The notes: generated by a model not told the origin, from the sequence alone. A stretch of 64,000 bases of DNA from Planctomycetota bacterium (GCA_029781135.1 JAKOXH010000016.1:39057-103056), one strand, 5' to 3'; shown: positions 8,316 through 17,067, numbered from the stretch's first letter. Numbers and translations: made by a program.

Positions 8316-9572
8316 TTAGGCGTCGAGGACTAAGTCACTGGCCGGCACGCTGATGCACGTGAGGCAATGTTCGGCGGGCACCGCGATTCCCGGTTCCTTG
8401 ATGGTTTCAATGGTTCCGCTGCGAATTGCCGTCAGGCATTCGCCGCAACTACCCGCCCGGCAGCCTGAGATCAGCTTCACGCCCGTCGCTTCACCGCACT
8501 CCAGCAGTGAATTCATTGATCCATCCCACGTTGCCGACTTGCCACTGCGCTCAAACTGCACTCTGCAAGGCTGAACTTTGGAAGCTGCATGACGAGCGCT
8601 CTTCACGCTGGCCGGTCCGAACGCCTCGAATTGCACGTGCGACTCGGGCACGCCCCATTCCCAGAGCGCCGGCACCAATGATTCCATCAATTGCCCTGGC
8701 CCACACAAATAGAAGCGAAAATTGTTCGACGGCAATACTTCGCGCACCCGGTCGAGCGTGACACGGCCGGAGTGTGAGTAATCGCGATACAACACATCTT
8801 GGCCGAGCGGTGCTGAATAGCTCGCGTGTAGTCGCACGTTGGGGTTTTCGGCCGCAATCGCCGCGAGCCGATCTTTGAACGGGTGCTCGCAGCTATTGCG
8901 AAACCCAAAGATTGCATGCACTTCGCGCCTCTTGCCAGAGTGCACAATCGCCTCCAACATGCTCACTAGCGGCGTGATGCCGATGCCGGCACCAACGAGC
9001 GCGATCGGCTCGGGGGCCAACGGATCCACCATAAACGTGCCGGCCGGTGCCCGCACATCGAGCACATCGCCGACATGCACGTGCTCGTGGAAGTAGCCGC
9101 TGCCACGTCCAAACACGTTGTCGCCATTCTTATTTGAGCGTACACGCTTGATCGTGACGCGAAAGTAATCTTGCCGCGGCCGATCGGAAAGTGAATAACA
9201 TCGCACCAACGGTGTATTCGACCCAGGCGCAGGCAAGCGAAACGTGAGATATTGTCCCGGGCCGAACGGAGCAAGCGGTTGGCCATTTTCCGGTGTGAGG
9301 TAGAACGACCTCACATCGCTAGCTTCATCGACCACGGCTGATACTCGAAATGGCCGCCAGCCCGACCAGTCGAAAATTGCTTTCGAGGCCCGTGCCGCGC
9401 GAGCCGTTGCTTCCACGCGACGACGGAAGTCTTCTTTTTCTGCCAAGTAACGTTGCTTCCACTTGCCTCGGCTCACTACAGATTTAACCGCCACGACCAT
9501 CGTCTGCAACGCGACCCAGGCGATCATTAGCCAACCGATAGCGAGTCCAAGGGTTTGCGAAATGCTGTTCAT
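8316..9572 (-). CDS. Membrane-anchored FAD/NAD(P)/[2Fe-2S] oxidoreductase
   Basis: From ATG 9572 the product is 418 residues. A hydrophobic helix at about 7-30 anchors it. Residues 75-200 form an FNR-type flavin domain with the FAD motif RCYSLS near 124-129. An NAD(P)-binding motif GAGIGITP lies at 194-201 and CGPG near 290. A C-terminal plant-type [2Fe-2S] domain has C371, C376, C379 and C403. The order flavin, pyridine nucleotide, ferredoxin matches Hcr-like reductases and phenol or benzoate oxygenase reductases. It is first in the operon and the likely electron entry point from NAD(P)H. A longer frame to 9692 exists, but the downstream ATG directly precedes the hydrophobic anchor. Confidence 0.88.
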   Translation of the reverse strand: MNSISQTLGLAIGWLMIAWVALQTMVVAVKSVVSRGKWKQRYLAEKEDFRRRVEATARAARASKAIFDWSGWRPFRVSAVVDEASDVRSFYLTPENGQPLAPFGPGQYLTFRLPAPGSNTPLVRCYSLSDRPRQDYFRVTIKRVRSNKNGDNVFGRGSGYFHEHVHVGDVLDVRAPAGTFMVDPLAPEPIALVGAGIGITPLVSMLEAIVHSGKRREVHAIFGFRNSCEHPFKDRLAAIAAENPNVRLHASYSAPLGQDVLYRDYSHSGRVTLDRVREVLPSNNFRFYLCGPGQLMESLVPALWEWGVPESHVQFEAFGPASVKSARHAASKVQPCRVQFERSGKSATWDGSMNSLLECGEATGVKLISGCRAGSCGECLTAIRSGTIETIKEPGIAVPAEHCLTCISVPASDLVLDA

Positions 9573-9848
9573 GCTGGCAGCCGAGAGAGGCAAAATGCGG
9601 CGCGAAATCGGGCTGCGGATTATTCCGAAAACGCCCTCCGCTGTCCATAACAGTGCTGCTAGCAGGCGTAGTGCCACCGTGTCGCTTGGCACGACGTCCG
9701 GTCGTGCCGATTACCCTGAAAGTACAGGGCGTTTTTTGGGGTTAGCGCTTGGCCAGCGCGCGGCCACGCAGCGACACTCGCATTCGGCGTAACCTATTTT
9801 CTTGTATGGGGATAGGTCGGTGCAATCGGCATTGATCCAGCGGTCGCC
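9573..9848. promoter_or_regulatory. Divergent intergenic region between reductase operon and cyclase gene
   Basis: This 276-base gap separates the divergently transcribed redox operon and the class III cyclase gene, so promoters for both must lie here. I could not identify convincing -35/-10 boxes or an operator by eye. The right half contains a short G-rich stretch and an A/T-richer segment around 9785-9800. Confidence 0.4.
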
Positions 9849-11630
9849 ATGCTCGAAGTCACATTTCACAATCCGCGCCAACATCAGCAGTTCCAACATG
9901 TGATTGGACCTCTAGTGCTAGCGCGCGCCGGCGCTGGCCAGGCGATCTGGAACGCCGTCGATTGCGATCCGGCGGCCGCAGTGGATGCTTTGCTCGAAAT
10001 CCTGCCGCAAGGCGACGACGTCGCAGTTGCGATGAGCGGCTGCGAGCGCGAATGCCAATGCGATCGCACGTGCGAGCTGAAAGGTAATTGCCGCCTCCGA
10101 ATTCCGGCCGCGTTTACTATTGGCGATACGAGGTTCGAAATCGCGGCAGCCGAAGACCGCGCAAGAAACACGCGACCGCTGCAGCGCCTGAATCGTGACC
10201 AGGCGTGTGTACCGCGTGGTCGGTCGCGGTCATCCGGTCCTTCGCCACAAACGCTGTCGCGCTGGTTTGCCGCGCTGGGCGAACTCAACTTCTGGGCGAC
10301 CAGCCTTCAAGAGCTCTACGTGCAGGCGGCCAAGTGCGCGGTCGATGCCATTGGCCTCGACGGCGCGATGGTCCTCCGCCGCCGTGACAATCGCTGGGAG
10401 TTCGCCGCGAGCTACTTGCCACACCCTGAGCTCGGCATCCACTGCGACCTCGCCGCACTTGATGTATTGCTCCAGACGCCGGAAACACTATTTCATGGCG
10501 CGGAAACTTCGCAGCCGGCAGATTTTTCGGGCCAGCCACTCGCTTTCCCTCCGGGAGAGGGCTCAAACACGCCTGCGGTCGTCATTTCTCCGCTACGCAA
10601 TTCCAGAAACCAGGTCGTCGGCGCGATCTACGGCTATCGCTCAGTTCGCAAAGGCAACGCCCGCCGCGGCATTCGTTACCTGGAAGCCCATTGGATCGAA
10701 CTACTCGCGGGTGCCGTAACCGATGGCATCGTGCGGCTAGAACGCGAGGCGGAAGTCGATCGCCGCCGCGTGATGCTCGAACGAGCACTGGTCGCCACGT
10801 TGGATAACGATCCGCACAAGATGTTGGGCGAAACACGCGAAGTGTCGCTGCTGTTTGCCGATCTGCGCGACTTCACACGTTTGTCCAGCACGTTAGAAAC
10901 CAACGTCGTTTACGAACTGCTCGGCCACATAATGGATTGCCTCACCGCGGCTGTGATGGACCACGACGGCCTCGTGATCGACTACTATGGCGATGGCCTG
11001 GCCGCGATGTGGAACGCGCCAGCCGATCAATCAAACCATGCCGAACTCGCCTGCCGGGCCGGCCTGCGGATGCTTGAATCGGTGCCGGAAATTGTTGCCG
11101 ATTGGGGGCGAGTCATCGACCAACCGCTGCAACTGGGCGTCGGCATTCATAGCGGTGCCGTACACGTCGGCAATGCCGGCAGCACTCGCCGCATGAAATA
11201 CGGCCCGCGTGGGGCGAACGTCAATCTCACCAGTCGAGTCGAAGCAGCCACCAAAGCGATTGGCTTGCCGCTCATTATCACGAATGCAACAGCCGTTCAA
11301 TTGTCGAATCGGTTTACAGCGCACCGAATTTGCCGGGCCACGTTGCCCGGTGTGGAGGAATCGCTCGAACTGTTCACCATAGCTGCATCTTCATCGAACA
11401 TCGCGTCCGACTCGGCATGGTCCGCCTACGCCGCAGCCCTGCAAGCCTTCGAACAAGGCGATTTGGACCAAGCCGCCGCTGAGTTAACGAAGATCGACGC
11501 CACAAACGCCGTCGTACCGGCGCGATTCCTGAACGACCACATCCAACGCGAGCTTGGCCGGCAACGTCACCGCCGTGCCGATGATCGGCCCGCTCCATCG
11601 CGCGGCATCATCTCGCTATTTGAGAAATAG
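9849..11630 (+). CDS. Class III nucleotide cyclase with N-terminal Cys cluster and GAF-like domain
   Basis: The 593-residue protein ends in a class III cyclase domain (about 325-490). Metal-binding Asp338 (LLFADLRDFT) and Asp382 (YYGDG) are present, as are the transition-state residues Asn459 and Arg463 (VNLTSR). The positions that normally choose the base are changed: the usual Lys is Asp378 and the usual Asp/Thr is about Ala456. Residues about 140-290 look like a GAF sensor. The first 100 residues resemble an FHA-type fold and contain five clustered cysteines (65, 69, 71, 75, 81). The last 80 residues are helical. Divergent orientation beside the cNMP-binding ferredoxin operon suggests that it makes the ligand. 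Product nucleotide unknown. Confidence 0.82.
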   Translation: MLEVTFHNPRQHQQFQHVIGPLVLARAGAGQAIWNAVDCDPAAAVDALLEILPQGDDVAVAMSGCERECQCDRTCELKGNCRLRIPAAFTIGDTRFEIAAAEDRARNTRPLQRLNRDQACVPRGRSRSSGPSPQTLSRWFAALGELNFWATSLQELYVQAAKCAVDAIGLDGAMVLRRRDNRWEFAASYLPHPELGIHCDLAALDVLLQTPETLFHGAETSQPADFSGQPLAFPPGEGSNTPAVVISPLRNSRNQVVGAIYGYRSVRKGNARRGIRYLEAHWIELLAGAVTDGIVRLEREAEVDRRRVMLERALVATLDNDPHKMLGETREVSLLFADLRDFTRLSSTLETNVVYELLGHIMDCLTAAVMDHDGLVIDYYGDGLAAMWNAPADQSNHAELACRAGLRMLESVPEIVADWGRVIDQPLQLGVGIHSGAVHVGNAGSTRRMKYGPRGANVNLTSRVEAATKAIGLPLIITNATAVQLSNRFTAHRICRATLPGVEESLELFTIAASSSNIASDSAWSAYAAALQAFEQGDLDQAAAELTKIDATNAVVPARFLNDHIQRELGRQRHRRADDRPAPSRGIISLFEK

Positions 11631-11639
11631 GTAGGCCCT

Positions 11640-11700
11640 ACAACCCCTCGCCCTCTGGGAGGGGGCAGGGTGAGGGTACCCAGGCAGATCGGTCGACCCA
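11640..11700. repeat. CCCTCGCCCT/AGGGTGAGGG palindromic repeat
   Basis: Directly after the cyclase stop there is a low-complexity inverted repeat: a C-rich arm (CCCTCGCCCTCTGGG), then AGGGGGCAGGGTGAGGG. A related motif ends the delta-60 protein gene near 34425-34465, where it is translated as PSPRPSLTGRG. It may serve as a terminator-like structure between the convergent cyclase gene and aroC operon. Confidence 0.6.
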
Positions 11701-11703
11701 GCG

Positions 11704-11877
11704 CTAGTGCTTTGATGTTCCACGATTTAGAGCTCGCACCAGACTGAACAACGATAGGCAAAATATTGCCATTAAGAAGCCAACAATACGATCGCCGCTA
11801 GAAAAACCAATGACGGAACTGATTCCGAAAAGAACGATTCCGGCCCAAATTAGCTGGCGCATTGGTTGACTTGTCAT
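11704..11877 (-). CDS. 57-residue two-helix membrane protein downstream of aroC
   Basis: This short frame starts 2 bases after the aroC stop (ATG at 11877). It encodes 57 residues with two hydrophobic helices, roughly 8-25 and 30-48, separated by a short polar turn (SSGDR), and a basic C-terminal tail (RALNRGTSKH). The tight spacing suggests co-transcription and translational coupling with aroC. The stop lies beside a GC-rich repeat. No family recognised; a chance reading frame cannot be excluded, but the hydrophobic pattern and spacing argue for a real small protein. Confidence 0.5.
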   Translation of the reverse strand: MTSQPMRQLIWAGIVLFGISSVIGFSSGDRIVGFLMAIFCLSLFSLVRALNRGTSKH

Positions 11878-11879
11878 AA

Positions 11880-13019
11880 CTACCGCTCCCGCGCCATCTT
11901 CAAAAACAGCTCGTAGCGAGCTTTCATCTCCGACAGATTATCGCCGCCGAATTTATCGATGAACGCCGCGGCAATTTCGAAAGCGACGACGTTTTCCACG
12001 ATGACACTGGCCGCCGGTACCGCACAGACGTCGCTCCGCTCGTAACTGGCTTCCTGCTTCTGCTTCGTTTCCAGATTGATCGACTCGAGTGGCCGCGCGA
12101 GTGTGCTGATTGGCTTCATCGCCGCGCGAACGACGAGCGTCTGGCCGTTCGTCATACCGCCTTCGATGCCGCCGGCGTTGTTCGTCGGCCGGACATAACC
12201 CAGCCCGGGCCCGTTGCGCTGGGCCGCATCGTACTGAATCGGATCGTGCACTTGCGATCCGCGCCGCCGGGCCGCTTCAAACCCTAAACCGATTTCGACG
12301 CCTTTGATCGCCTGCACGCTCATCACGGCCTGGGCGAGTTTGCCGTCGAGCTTGCAATCCCATTGCGCATGCGACCCGAGCCCGAACGGCAGGCCATCCA
12401 CGCGCACTTCGACGATTCCGCCCAGCGTATCGCCGTCCTTGCCGGCCGCATCAATGAGTTGCTTAATCGCCTCGTCGCGCGCTAAGTTCAAACCGTAAAG
12501 TTCGCTCTGGTCGCGAATTGATCGCAGGCGATCGTAGGGTACATCCACCGGTTCAATTCGCTCGCCACCCAGCTCGACCACATAACCAATAACAGAAATA
12601 TCGAATTGGGCCAAAAGCTGTTTCGCCAGCGCCCCCGCCGCCACGCGCACTGCCGTCTCGCGCGCCGATGCCCGCTCCAACACGCCGCGAATCGAACCTA
12701 GAAACTTGATCGCACCAGTAAGGTCGGCATGGCCGGGCCGCGGCCGCGGCAGATCATCGAGCCGTTCGAGCTTGTAATCGCGATTTGGCACTTCGAGCCC
12801 GATCGGCCCGCCGAGCGTTATACCTTTCCAAATACCGCTTAAAATGTTGACGGCATCGGTCTCAATTCGCTGACGGCCGCCACGGCCATATCCACCCTGC
12901 CGCCGACGCAGCTCGACGTTGATGGCCTCCACGTCGACCGTCACACCGGCCGGAAAACCATCTACCAACGCGATCAAAGTTTTGCCGTGCGATTCACCGG
13001 CGGTAAGATATCGGAGCAT
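11880..13019 (-). CDS. aroC: Chorismate synthase
   Basis: The 379-residue product converts 5-enolpyruvylshikimate-3-phosphate to chorismate with reduced FMN, the last shikimate step. The start MLRYLTAGESHG and the internal RPGHAD, GRGGRQRIE and NAGGIEGGMTNG stretches are hallmarks of the family, and the length is normal. The ATG at 13019 is chosen because the family begins at this residue; an upstream in-frame ATG at 13076 would add an unrelated tail. Followed at once by a small membrane-protein gene. Confidence 0.97.
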   Translation of the reverse strand: MLRYLTAGESHGKTLIALVDGFPAGVTVDVEAINVELRRRQGGYGRGGRQRIETDAVNILSGIWKGITLGGPIGLEVPNRDYKLERLDDLPRPRPGHADLTGAIKFLGSIRGVLERASARETAVRVAAGALAKQLLAQFDISVIGYVVELGGERIEPVDVPYDRLRSIRDQSELYGLNLARDEAIKQLIDAAGKDGDTLGGIVEVRVDGLPFGLGSHAQWDCKLDGKLAQAVMSVQAIKGVEIGLGFEAARRRGSQVHDPIQYDAAQRNGPGLGYVRPTNNAGGIEGGMTNGQTLVVRAAMKPISTLARPLESINLETKQKQEASYERSDVCAVPAASVIVENVVAFEIAAAFIDKFGGDNLSEMKARYELFLKMARER

Positions 13020-13072
13020 TCTTAAAGGGCAGCCATACGTAAATAAACTGTAGTCAAGCGCAATCGTCCGCG

Positions 13073-13261
13073 TCACATCGTTGTGGACGTCCTATTCTTG
13101 CCAGGGTTGACCAGCAGCTTAGGTGGACGCCGCACCACTGGGCGGTCCGACGTTTGTTGCAGCCGCCGCAAGTCGGCATAGATGCGGTTAAGGTCGCCGC
13201 CGAACTTCCGAGTATGCTCCGCGCGCCAACTCCGCACTTCTTCAACGATTGGATCGTTCAT
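13073..13261 (-). CDS. Antitoxin-like small protein paired with PIN toxin
   Basis: A 62-residue protein beginning NDPIVEEVRSWR, a pattern typical of small antitoxins of PIN-domain pairs (charged helix, then FGGDLNRIYADLRR). Its ATG shares one base with the toxin stop (TGATG), so translation is coupled. The toxin gene is upstream, the reverse of the usual VapBC order. The C-terminal 20 residues are basic and probably disordered. Confidence 0.65.
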   Translation of the reverse strand: MNDPIVEEVRSWRAEHTRKFGGDLNRIYADLRRLQQTSDRPVVRRPPKLLVNPGKNRTSTTM

Positions 13262-13734
13262 CAATTGCTTTCCAATAGTTCATCGGGAGAACAGATCTCC
13301 GGGCACTCGAAACCGGCGACCTCGACTATTTGCCGCACGATCCGGCGAGTGAAAGGATTGTTCAAATGGGCGAAGTTCCAGATCAGCAATACATCAATAC
13401 CATTGACGGCCGCGACCGCAATGTGCAATGCATCTTCCGGAAACTCGCGGGGAATACCATGCCCTTGAATGATCCTGGCCGCGAGATCCCTCGCGGAGTC
13501 ATCGATCTCAAGAACCACAAATGTACTTAAGGCACTCAGCCGACGTGAGGCGTATTCGCTCTCGCCTTTGCCGGCCTCTTCGAGGACCAACATGGAAACG
13601 CAGCAATCGTAGTCGGCCAACAAGAATTGCCAGAGTTCACGTGTTGACTCCTGCCGAGCGGCCACCACCACGTCGCGGCTTGGCCGGGCCACGAAGTAGC
13701 TCACGACAGTCGTTTCGACGTAAACGCTTCTCAC
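13261..13734 (-). CDS. PIN-domain toxin-like ribonuclease
   Basis: A 157-residue PIN-domain protein starting at GTG. Acidic residues expected in the active site occur at YVETTVVSY near the start, LEEAGKGE around residue 53, PEDALHIAVAA around 100 and the ILLIWNF-like strand after it. Such proteins usually cleave tRNA or mRNA and are kept silent by a partner; here that is the overlapping downstream 62-residue gene. The first catalytic position reads as Glu rather than the commoner Asp. Confidence 0.8.
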   Translation of the reverse strand: MRSVYVETTVVSYFVARPSRDVVVAARQESTRELWQFLLADYDCCVSMLVLEEAGKGESEYASRRLSALSTFVVLEIDDSARDLAARIIQGHGIPREFPEDALHIAVAAVNGIDVLLIWNFAHLNNPFTRRIVRQIVEVAGFECPEICSPDELLESN

Positions 13735-13814
13735 TATTTTAGTTTAGTTTTCGAGTAACCATCGGTCAAACACTCAAATAGTCTTCATCAACACAGCGAG
13801 TCGAGGAATGCACA

Positions 13815-14708
13815 CTACTTCCAAGCGAATTTCTCACCGGTCAATTGCTCGAACGCCTCGATATACTTCGCGCGCGTCTTGCTCACGACTTCGGCCGGCA
13901 GTTCCGGCGGTTGGCTGTTCTTGTCCCAGCCACTTTGTGTCAGCCAATCGCGAACGAACTGCTTGTCAAACGAAGGCTGCCCACGGCCCGGTTGATACTT
14001 ATCGGCGGGCCAGAATCGCGAACTATCGGGCGTCAACACTTCATCAATGAGAATCAGCTCGTCATCCACCAAGCCAAACTCGAACTTGGTGTCCGCGATG
14101 ATAATCCCCCGGCTCGCCGCATACTCGGCTCCACGCGTGTAGAGATCAATGCTGCGTTGCGACAGTTGCTTACCAAGTTCCCGTCCAACTCGCGCGCACA
14201 TTTCATCGTACGAGATGTTCTCATCGTGCAATCCCTGCTCAGCTTTTGTTGCCGGCGTGAAGATTGCTCCCGGCAACTTGTCGCTCTCGCGAAGCCCCGT
14301 CGGCAACTCGATGCCGCACACGGCGCCATTGCGCTGATATTCGCTCCAGCCCGAGCCCGACAAATACCCCCGCACCACGCATTCAATCGGCACCACGCTC
14401 GTCTTGCGCACCAGCATCGACCGGCCTTCCAGCGGCGCGCGGTCGACGCCAGCCGGCAAATTGAAGTCGGCCACGTCACACGAAATCATGTGATTCGGCA
14501 GGTCCTTGAATTTCTCGAACCAAAACCGGCTGAGCTGCGTGAGCACACGCCCCTTATCGGGAATGCCGCTCGGCAGCACCCAATCAAACGCGCTGATGCG
14601 ATCGGTGCTGACAAGCAGCAGTGTATCTCCCAAATCGTACACATCGCGAACTTTCCCCCGGCGTACCGGTAGGTCGGCGAGCGACGTTGTCGTAACTGTT
14701 GACGGCAT
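13815..14708 (-). CDS. purC: SAICAR synthetase (phosphoribosylaminoimidazole-succinocarboxamide synthase)
   Basis: The 297-residue enzyme joins CAIR and aspartate with ATP to form SAICAR in purine synthesis. Recognised by [13 protein letters not shown] near the start, [30 protein letters not shown], and the C-terminal [13 protein letters not shown] and [11 protein letters not shown]. Length matches the longer PurC form. A single-gene unit preceded by a palindromic repeat. Confidence 0.97.
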   Translation of the reverse strand: MPSTVTTTSLADLPVRRGKVRDVYDLGDTLLLVSTDRISAFDWVLPSGIPDKGRVLTQLSRFWFEKFKDLPNHMISCDVADFNLPAGVDRAPLEGRSMLVRKTSVVPIECVVRGYLSGSGWSEYQRNGAVCGIELPTGLRESDKLPGAIFTPATKAEQGLHDENISYDEMCARVGRELGKQLSQRSIDLYTRGAEYAASRGIIIADTKFEFGLVDDELILIDEVLTPDSSRFWPADKYQPGRGQPSFDKQFVRDWLTQSGWDKNSQPPELPAEVVSKTRAKYIEAFEQLTGEKFAWK

Positions 14709-14746
14709 GGCAGATTCCTTCCGTTGGGTAGGTGGGTGGGTGATTA

Positions 14747-14803
14747 GGTGAGTAAGTGAGTACGTGCGCGTCCCATCATCCGCAACCTACTCACTTACTC
14801 ACC
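14747..14803. repeat. Perfect 16-bp inverted repeat upstream of purC
   Basis: GGTGAGTAAGTGAGTA at 14747-14762 is followed by its exact reverse complement at 14788-14803, with a 25-base loop. The rest of the 14709-15033 gap holds GTGG/GTGA low-complexity DNA and no gene that I can support. It could form a cruciform or act on purC mRNA, but is more likely a copy of a dispersed element. Confidence 0.85.
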
Positions 14804-15033
14804 AACTCAACCGCGGATCACGACGTTCTGCAATTCCGGTGGGCTCGGTGACTGCACCCCGAATATACTGCCTTCCCCCTCCCCCCACTACGGTTGTTGC
14901 TCGTACAACTCGCGGTTAGAATCAAGGATTCGCTCGAATCGCGATCGATTCAGCCCGGTAGCCAACGGAACGGCGATCGGGTTTACGCTTCTCCTTTCGG
15001 CCGCCGTGCCGCACGTATTGAGGCTCGCCCACC

Positions 15034-16527
15034 ATGGGCCTGATGCGACTTATCGTCCACGACCGCGATCGCATTCCGCCCGGCGGACTCGATCAAATTC
15101 ACATGTGCGGTCAGGACGATTTGCCCTGGTTCAGCCGAGCCTATTTCAGTGGCGATCAGCTCATCATCGAGCGAAATGAGGACGACTCGGGCCGCGTTTT
15201 CGTCCCGTGGCGCATCGGCGAATCCACGCCGGTGCTCATCAATACATCAACACTGGTCGAGCGCGACCGGCCCTACTTACTCGAAGTCGAGTTGGCCCGC
15301 GGCATGCTGAACAATCTGCGGAATCAGCTTGCCCAATGGGAGAGCATGGGATTGGTCGTTAACGAGAGCCTTACGAACGGCATCCTCGAGGCGACATTCG
15401 ATTTCTCGCGTGCAGCAACTACTCAGAATGACCGGGCCGCAGCTGCCGACTGGGCGAATCGCTCCTTGGCAACGACCATCGTATCGATGTCGCACCTGAC
15501 CGACGAGTACGTTCGTCAGGCCACCGCCCAGCGTCGTTCTCAGCCGCGCTCATTAACCTCGTGGTATGGCGTGAATCTGGGGGGGCAGGTGCCCAAACCA
15601 GCAGTCGGTCGCCATGTCGTCAACACTTTCAACATGGTTTCGCTACCGCTGAATTGGCGGTCCATCGAAGCGGTCGAAGGGCGACGCGTTTGGAATGATG
15701 CGGATGCACAATTCGAATGGGCGCACGCCGCCGGCTTGCGGATTAGCGCCGGGCCGCTGCTCGAACTCGACGACCGCGGCGTGCCGGATTGGACCTATCT
15801 CTGGGAAGGTGATTTCAACAGCCTGCTCGGTTTTATGCTCGATCACGTGCGGGCGGTCGTCGAACGTTATCGCGGCCGAGTTCACCTCTGGCAGGTCGCC
15901 GCCCGCATGACGCATGGTCATGCCCTCGGGTTAGGCGAAGAAGCGCGCTTGCAATTAGCGGCCAAGGCGATCAACACCGTGCGTCAACTTGACCCGACGA
16001 CGCCACTTGTTGTGACCTTCGATCAGCCGTGGGCTGAATACCTGGCCAGCGAGCAGCTCGATCTGGCTCCCTTCCATTTTGCCGATGCGCTTGTTCGGGC
16101 GGACTTGGGCCTCTCCGGCATCGGGCTCGAAGTGAACTGGGGTTATCATCCGGGCGGTTCCGTGCAGCGTGGTCCGCTGGCGATGAGCCGCCTGATCGAT
16201 GCCTGGGCCCTCTTGGATTTGCCGCTCTTAGTGACGCTCACGATGCCGAGTGCGGCTGGCGAAGATCGGCAAGCGAATAGCAAAGTGCGTGTCATCGCGG
16301 GCGAGCCGAGCGATATTTCCCATGAGTCTCAATGTTATTGGATCAACAAACACGTGCCGCTGTTGTTGGCCAAGAACGCCGTGCAAATTGTTTTGTGGAA
16401 CCAACTGTCCGACGCCACGCCACATCACTATCCGCACAGTGGCTTATTCGACGCGCAAGACAACCCCAAGCCTGCGCTCGAATTACTCAACAAGATCCGC
16501 CAACAATATCTCAACGGCGGCAAGTGA
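15034..16527 (+). CDS. GH10-like (xylanase-fold) protein with degenerate active site
   Basis: A 497-residue protein without signal peptide. The N-terminal third (1-175) is beta-rich and then helical, of unknown role. The C-terminal part (175-490) resembles a family 10 glycoside hydrolase barrel: SWYGVNLGG, FNMVSLPLNWRSIEAVEG, HAAGLRISAGPLLEL, YRGRVHLWQVAA, SGIGLEVNWGYHP, WNQLSD. The place of the acid/base glutamate (normally WDVVNE) reads HLWQVAAR at 284-291, and the nucleophile position near LLVTLTMP also lacks Glu, so classic hydrolysis looks impossible. It may bind rather than cut a glycan, or act by another route. Fold assignment is from memory of the family and moderately sure. Confidence 0.6.
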   Translation: MGLMRLIVHDRDRIPPGGLDQIHMCGQDDLPWFSRAYFSGDQLIIERNEDDSGRVFVPWRIGESTPVLINTSTLVERDRPYLLEVELARGMLNNLRNQLAQWESMGLVVNESLTNGILEATFDFSRAATTQNDRAAAADWANRSLATTIVSMSHLTDEYVRQATAQRRSQPRSLTSWYGVNLGGQVPKPAVGRHVVNTFNMVSLPLNWRSIEAVEGRRVWNDADAQFEWAHAAGLRISAGPLLELDDRGVPDWTYLWEGDFNSLLGFMLDHVRAVVERYRGRVHLWQVAARMTHGHALGLGEEARLQLAAKAINTVRQLDPTTPLVVTFDQPWAEYLASEQLDLAPFHFADALVRADLGLSGIGLEVNWGYHPGGSVQRGPLAMSRLIDAWALLDLPLLVTLTMPSAAGEDRQANSKVRVIAGEPSDISHESQCYWINKHVPLLLAKNAVQIVLWNQLSDATPHHYPHSGLFDAQDNPKPALELLNKIRQQYLNGGK

Positions 16528-16651
16528 TAAGCAAAGTTACTGGTTCCCACACTCTGCGTGAAAACCCTCGACCCCGCCGCTCCGCGGCAACCGCAGCGGA
16601 ATTCGTACGATTCCCGCTCGCCGCGGGGCGACGCAGAGCGTCGCAGTAGTC

Positions 16652-16676
16652 CGTTCCCACGTAGAGCGTGGGAACG
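16652..16676. repeat. CGTTCCCAC...GTGGGAACG palindrome
   Basis: A 9-bp perfect inverted repeat with loop GTAGAGC lies between the GH10-like gene and the STAS gene, which are convergent. A diverged relative (GTTCCCACACTCTGCGTG) is at 16542-16559. No T-run follows, so it is more likely a dispersed repeat than a simple terminator. Confidence 0.8.
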
Positions 16677-16686
16677 AGGCGTAACG

Positions 16687-17067
16687 TTACACGGTCGCGC
16701 CCAGCGTATTGCCCATCACGGCAGCTTCACGCGAACGATGATTTGGCAGCGCCGAATCTAAATGGCTAGTGAGGAGGACTTCCTCGCACTCGGGCGACAA
16801 TCCACAGATTCGCAATGCGCCGCCACATTGTGCAAGTCGCTCTTGCAGCAACACAAGTTGCCCGAGCATGCCGCTCGGCATCTCTTCCAAGTCATCTAGT
16901 TCGAGCACCAGCCGATAGATAAAGTGCCGCGTCGAAATCGACCACAGCCTATCGGCAAATTGAGAGACAGCGCCCGGTACATTTCCACGCGATCGCAACT
17001 TCACGAACAACCAATTGGGGCCGCGATCGACATTCAATTCCAGGCCATCAACATTGTGAATAGCCAT
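16687..17067 (-). CDS. STAS-domain (anti-anti-sigma-like) protein
   Basis: A 126-residue protein with the STAS pattern: beta strand WLFVKLRS, helix, VLELDDLEEMPSGMLGQLVLLQERL, then GGALRICGLSPECEEVL. In SpoIIAA-type proteins the serine after the second acidic strand is phosphorylated; here the site reads MPSGML, so Ser may be the switch residue. The ATG at 17067 has GGAG nine bases upstream, and an alternative ATG lies at 17079. No partner kinase or sigma factor is in the window. Confidence 0.72.
   Translation of the reverse strand: MAIHNVDGLELNVDRGPNWLFVKLRSRGNVPGAVSQFADRLWSISTRHFIYRLVLELDDLEEMPSGMLGQLVLLQERLAQCGGALRICGLSPECEEVLLTSHLDSALPNHRSREAAVMGNTLGATV

Noticed and set aside
16541..16680. 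Intrinsic terminator after the GH10-like gene
   Set aside because: The palindrome lacks a T-run on either strand, so it is recorded as a dispersed repeat only.
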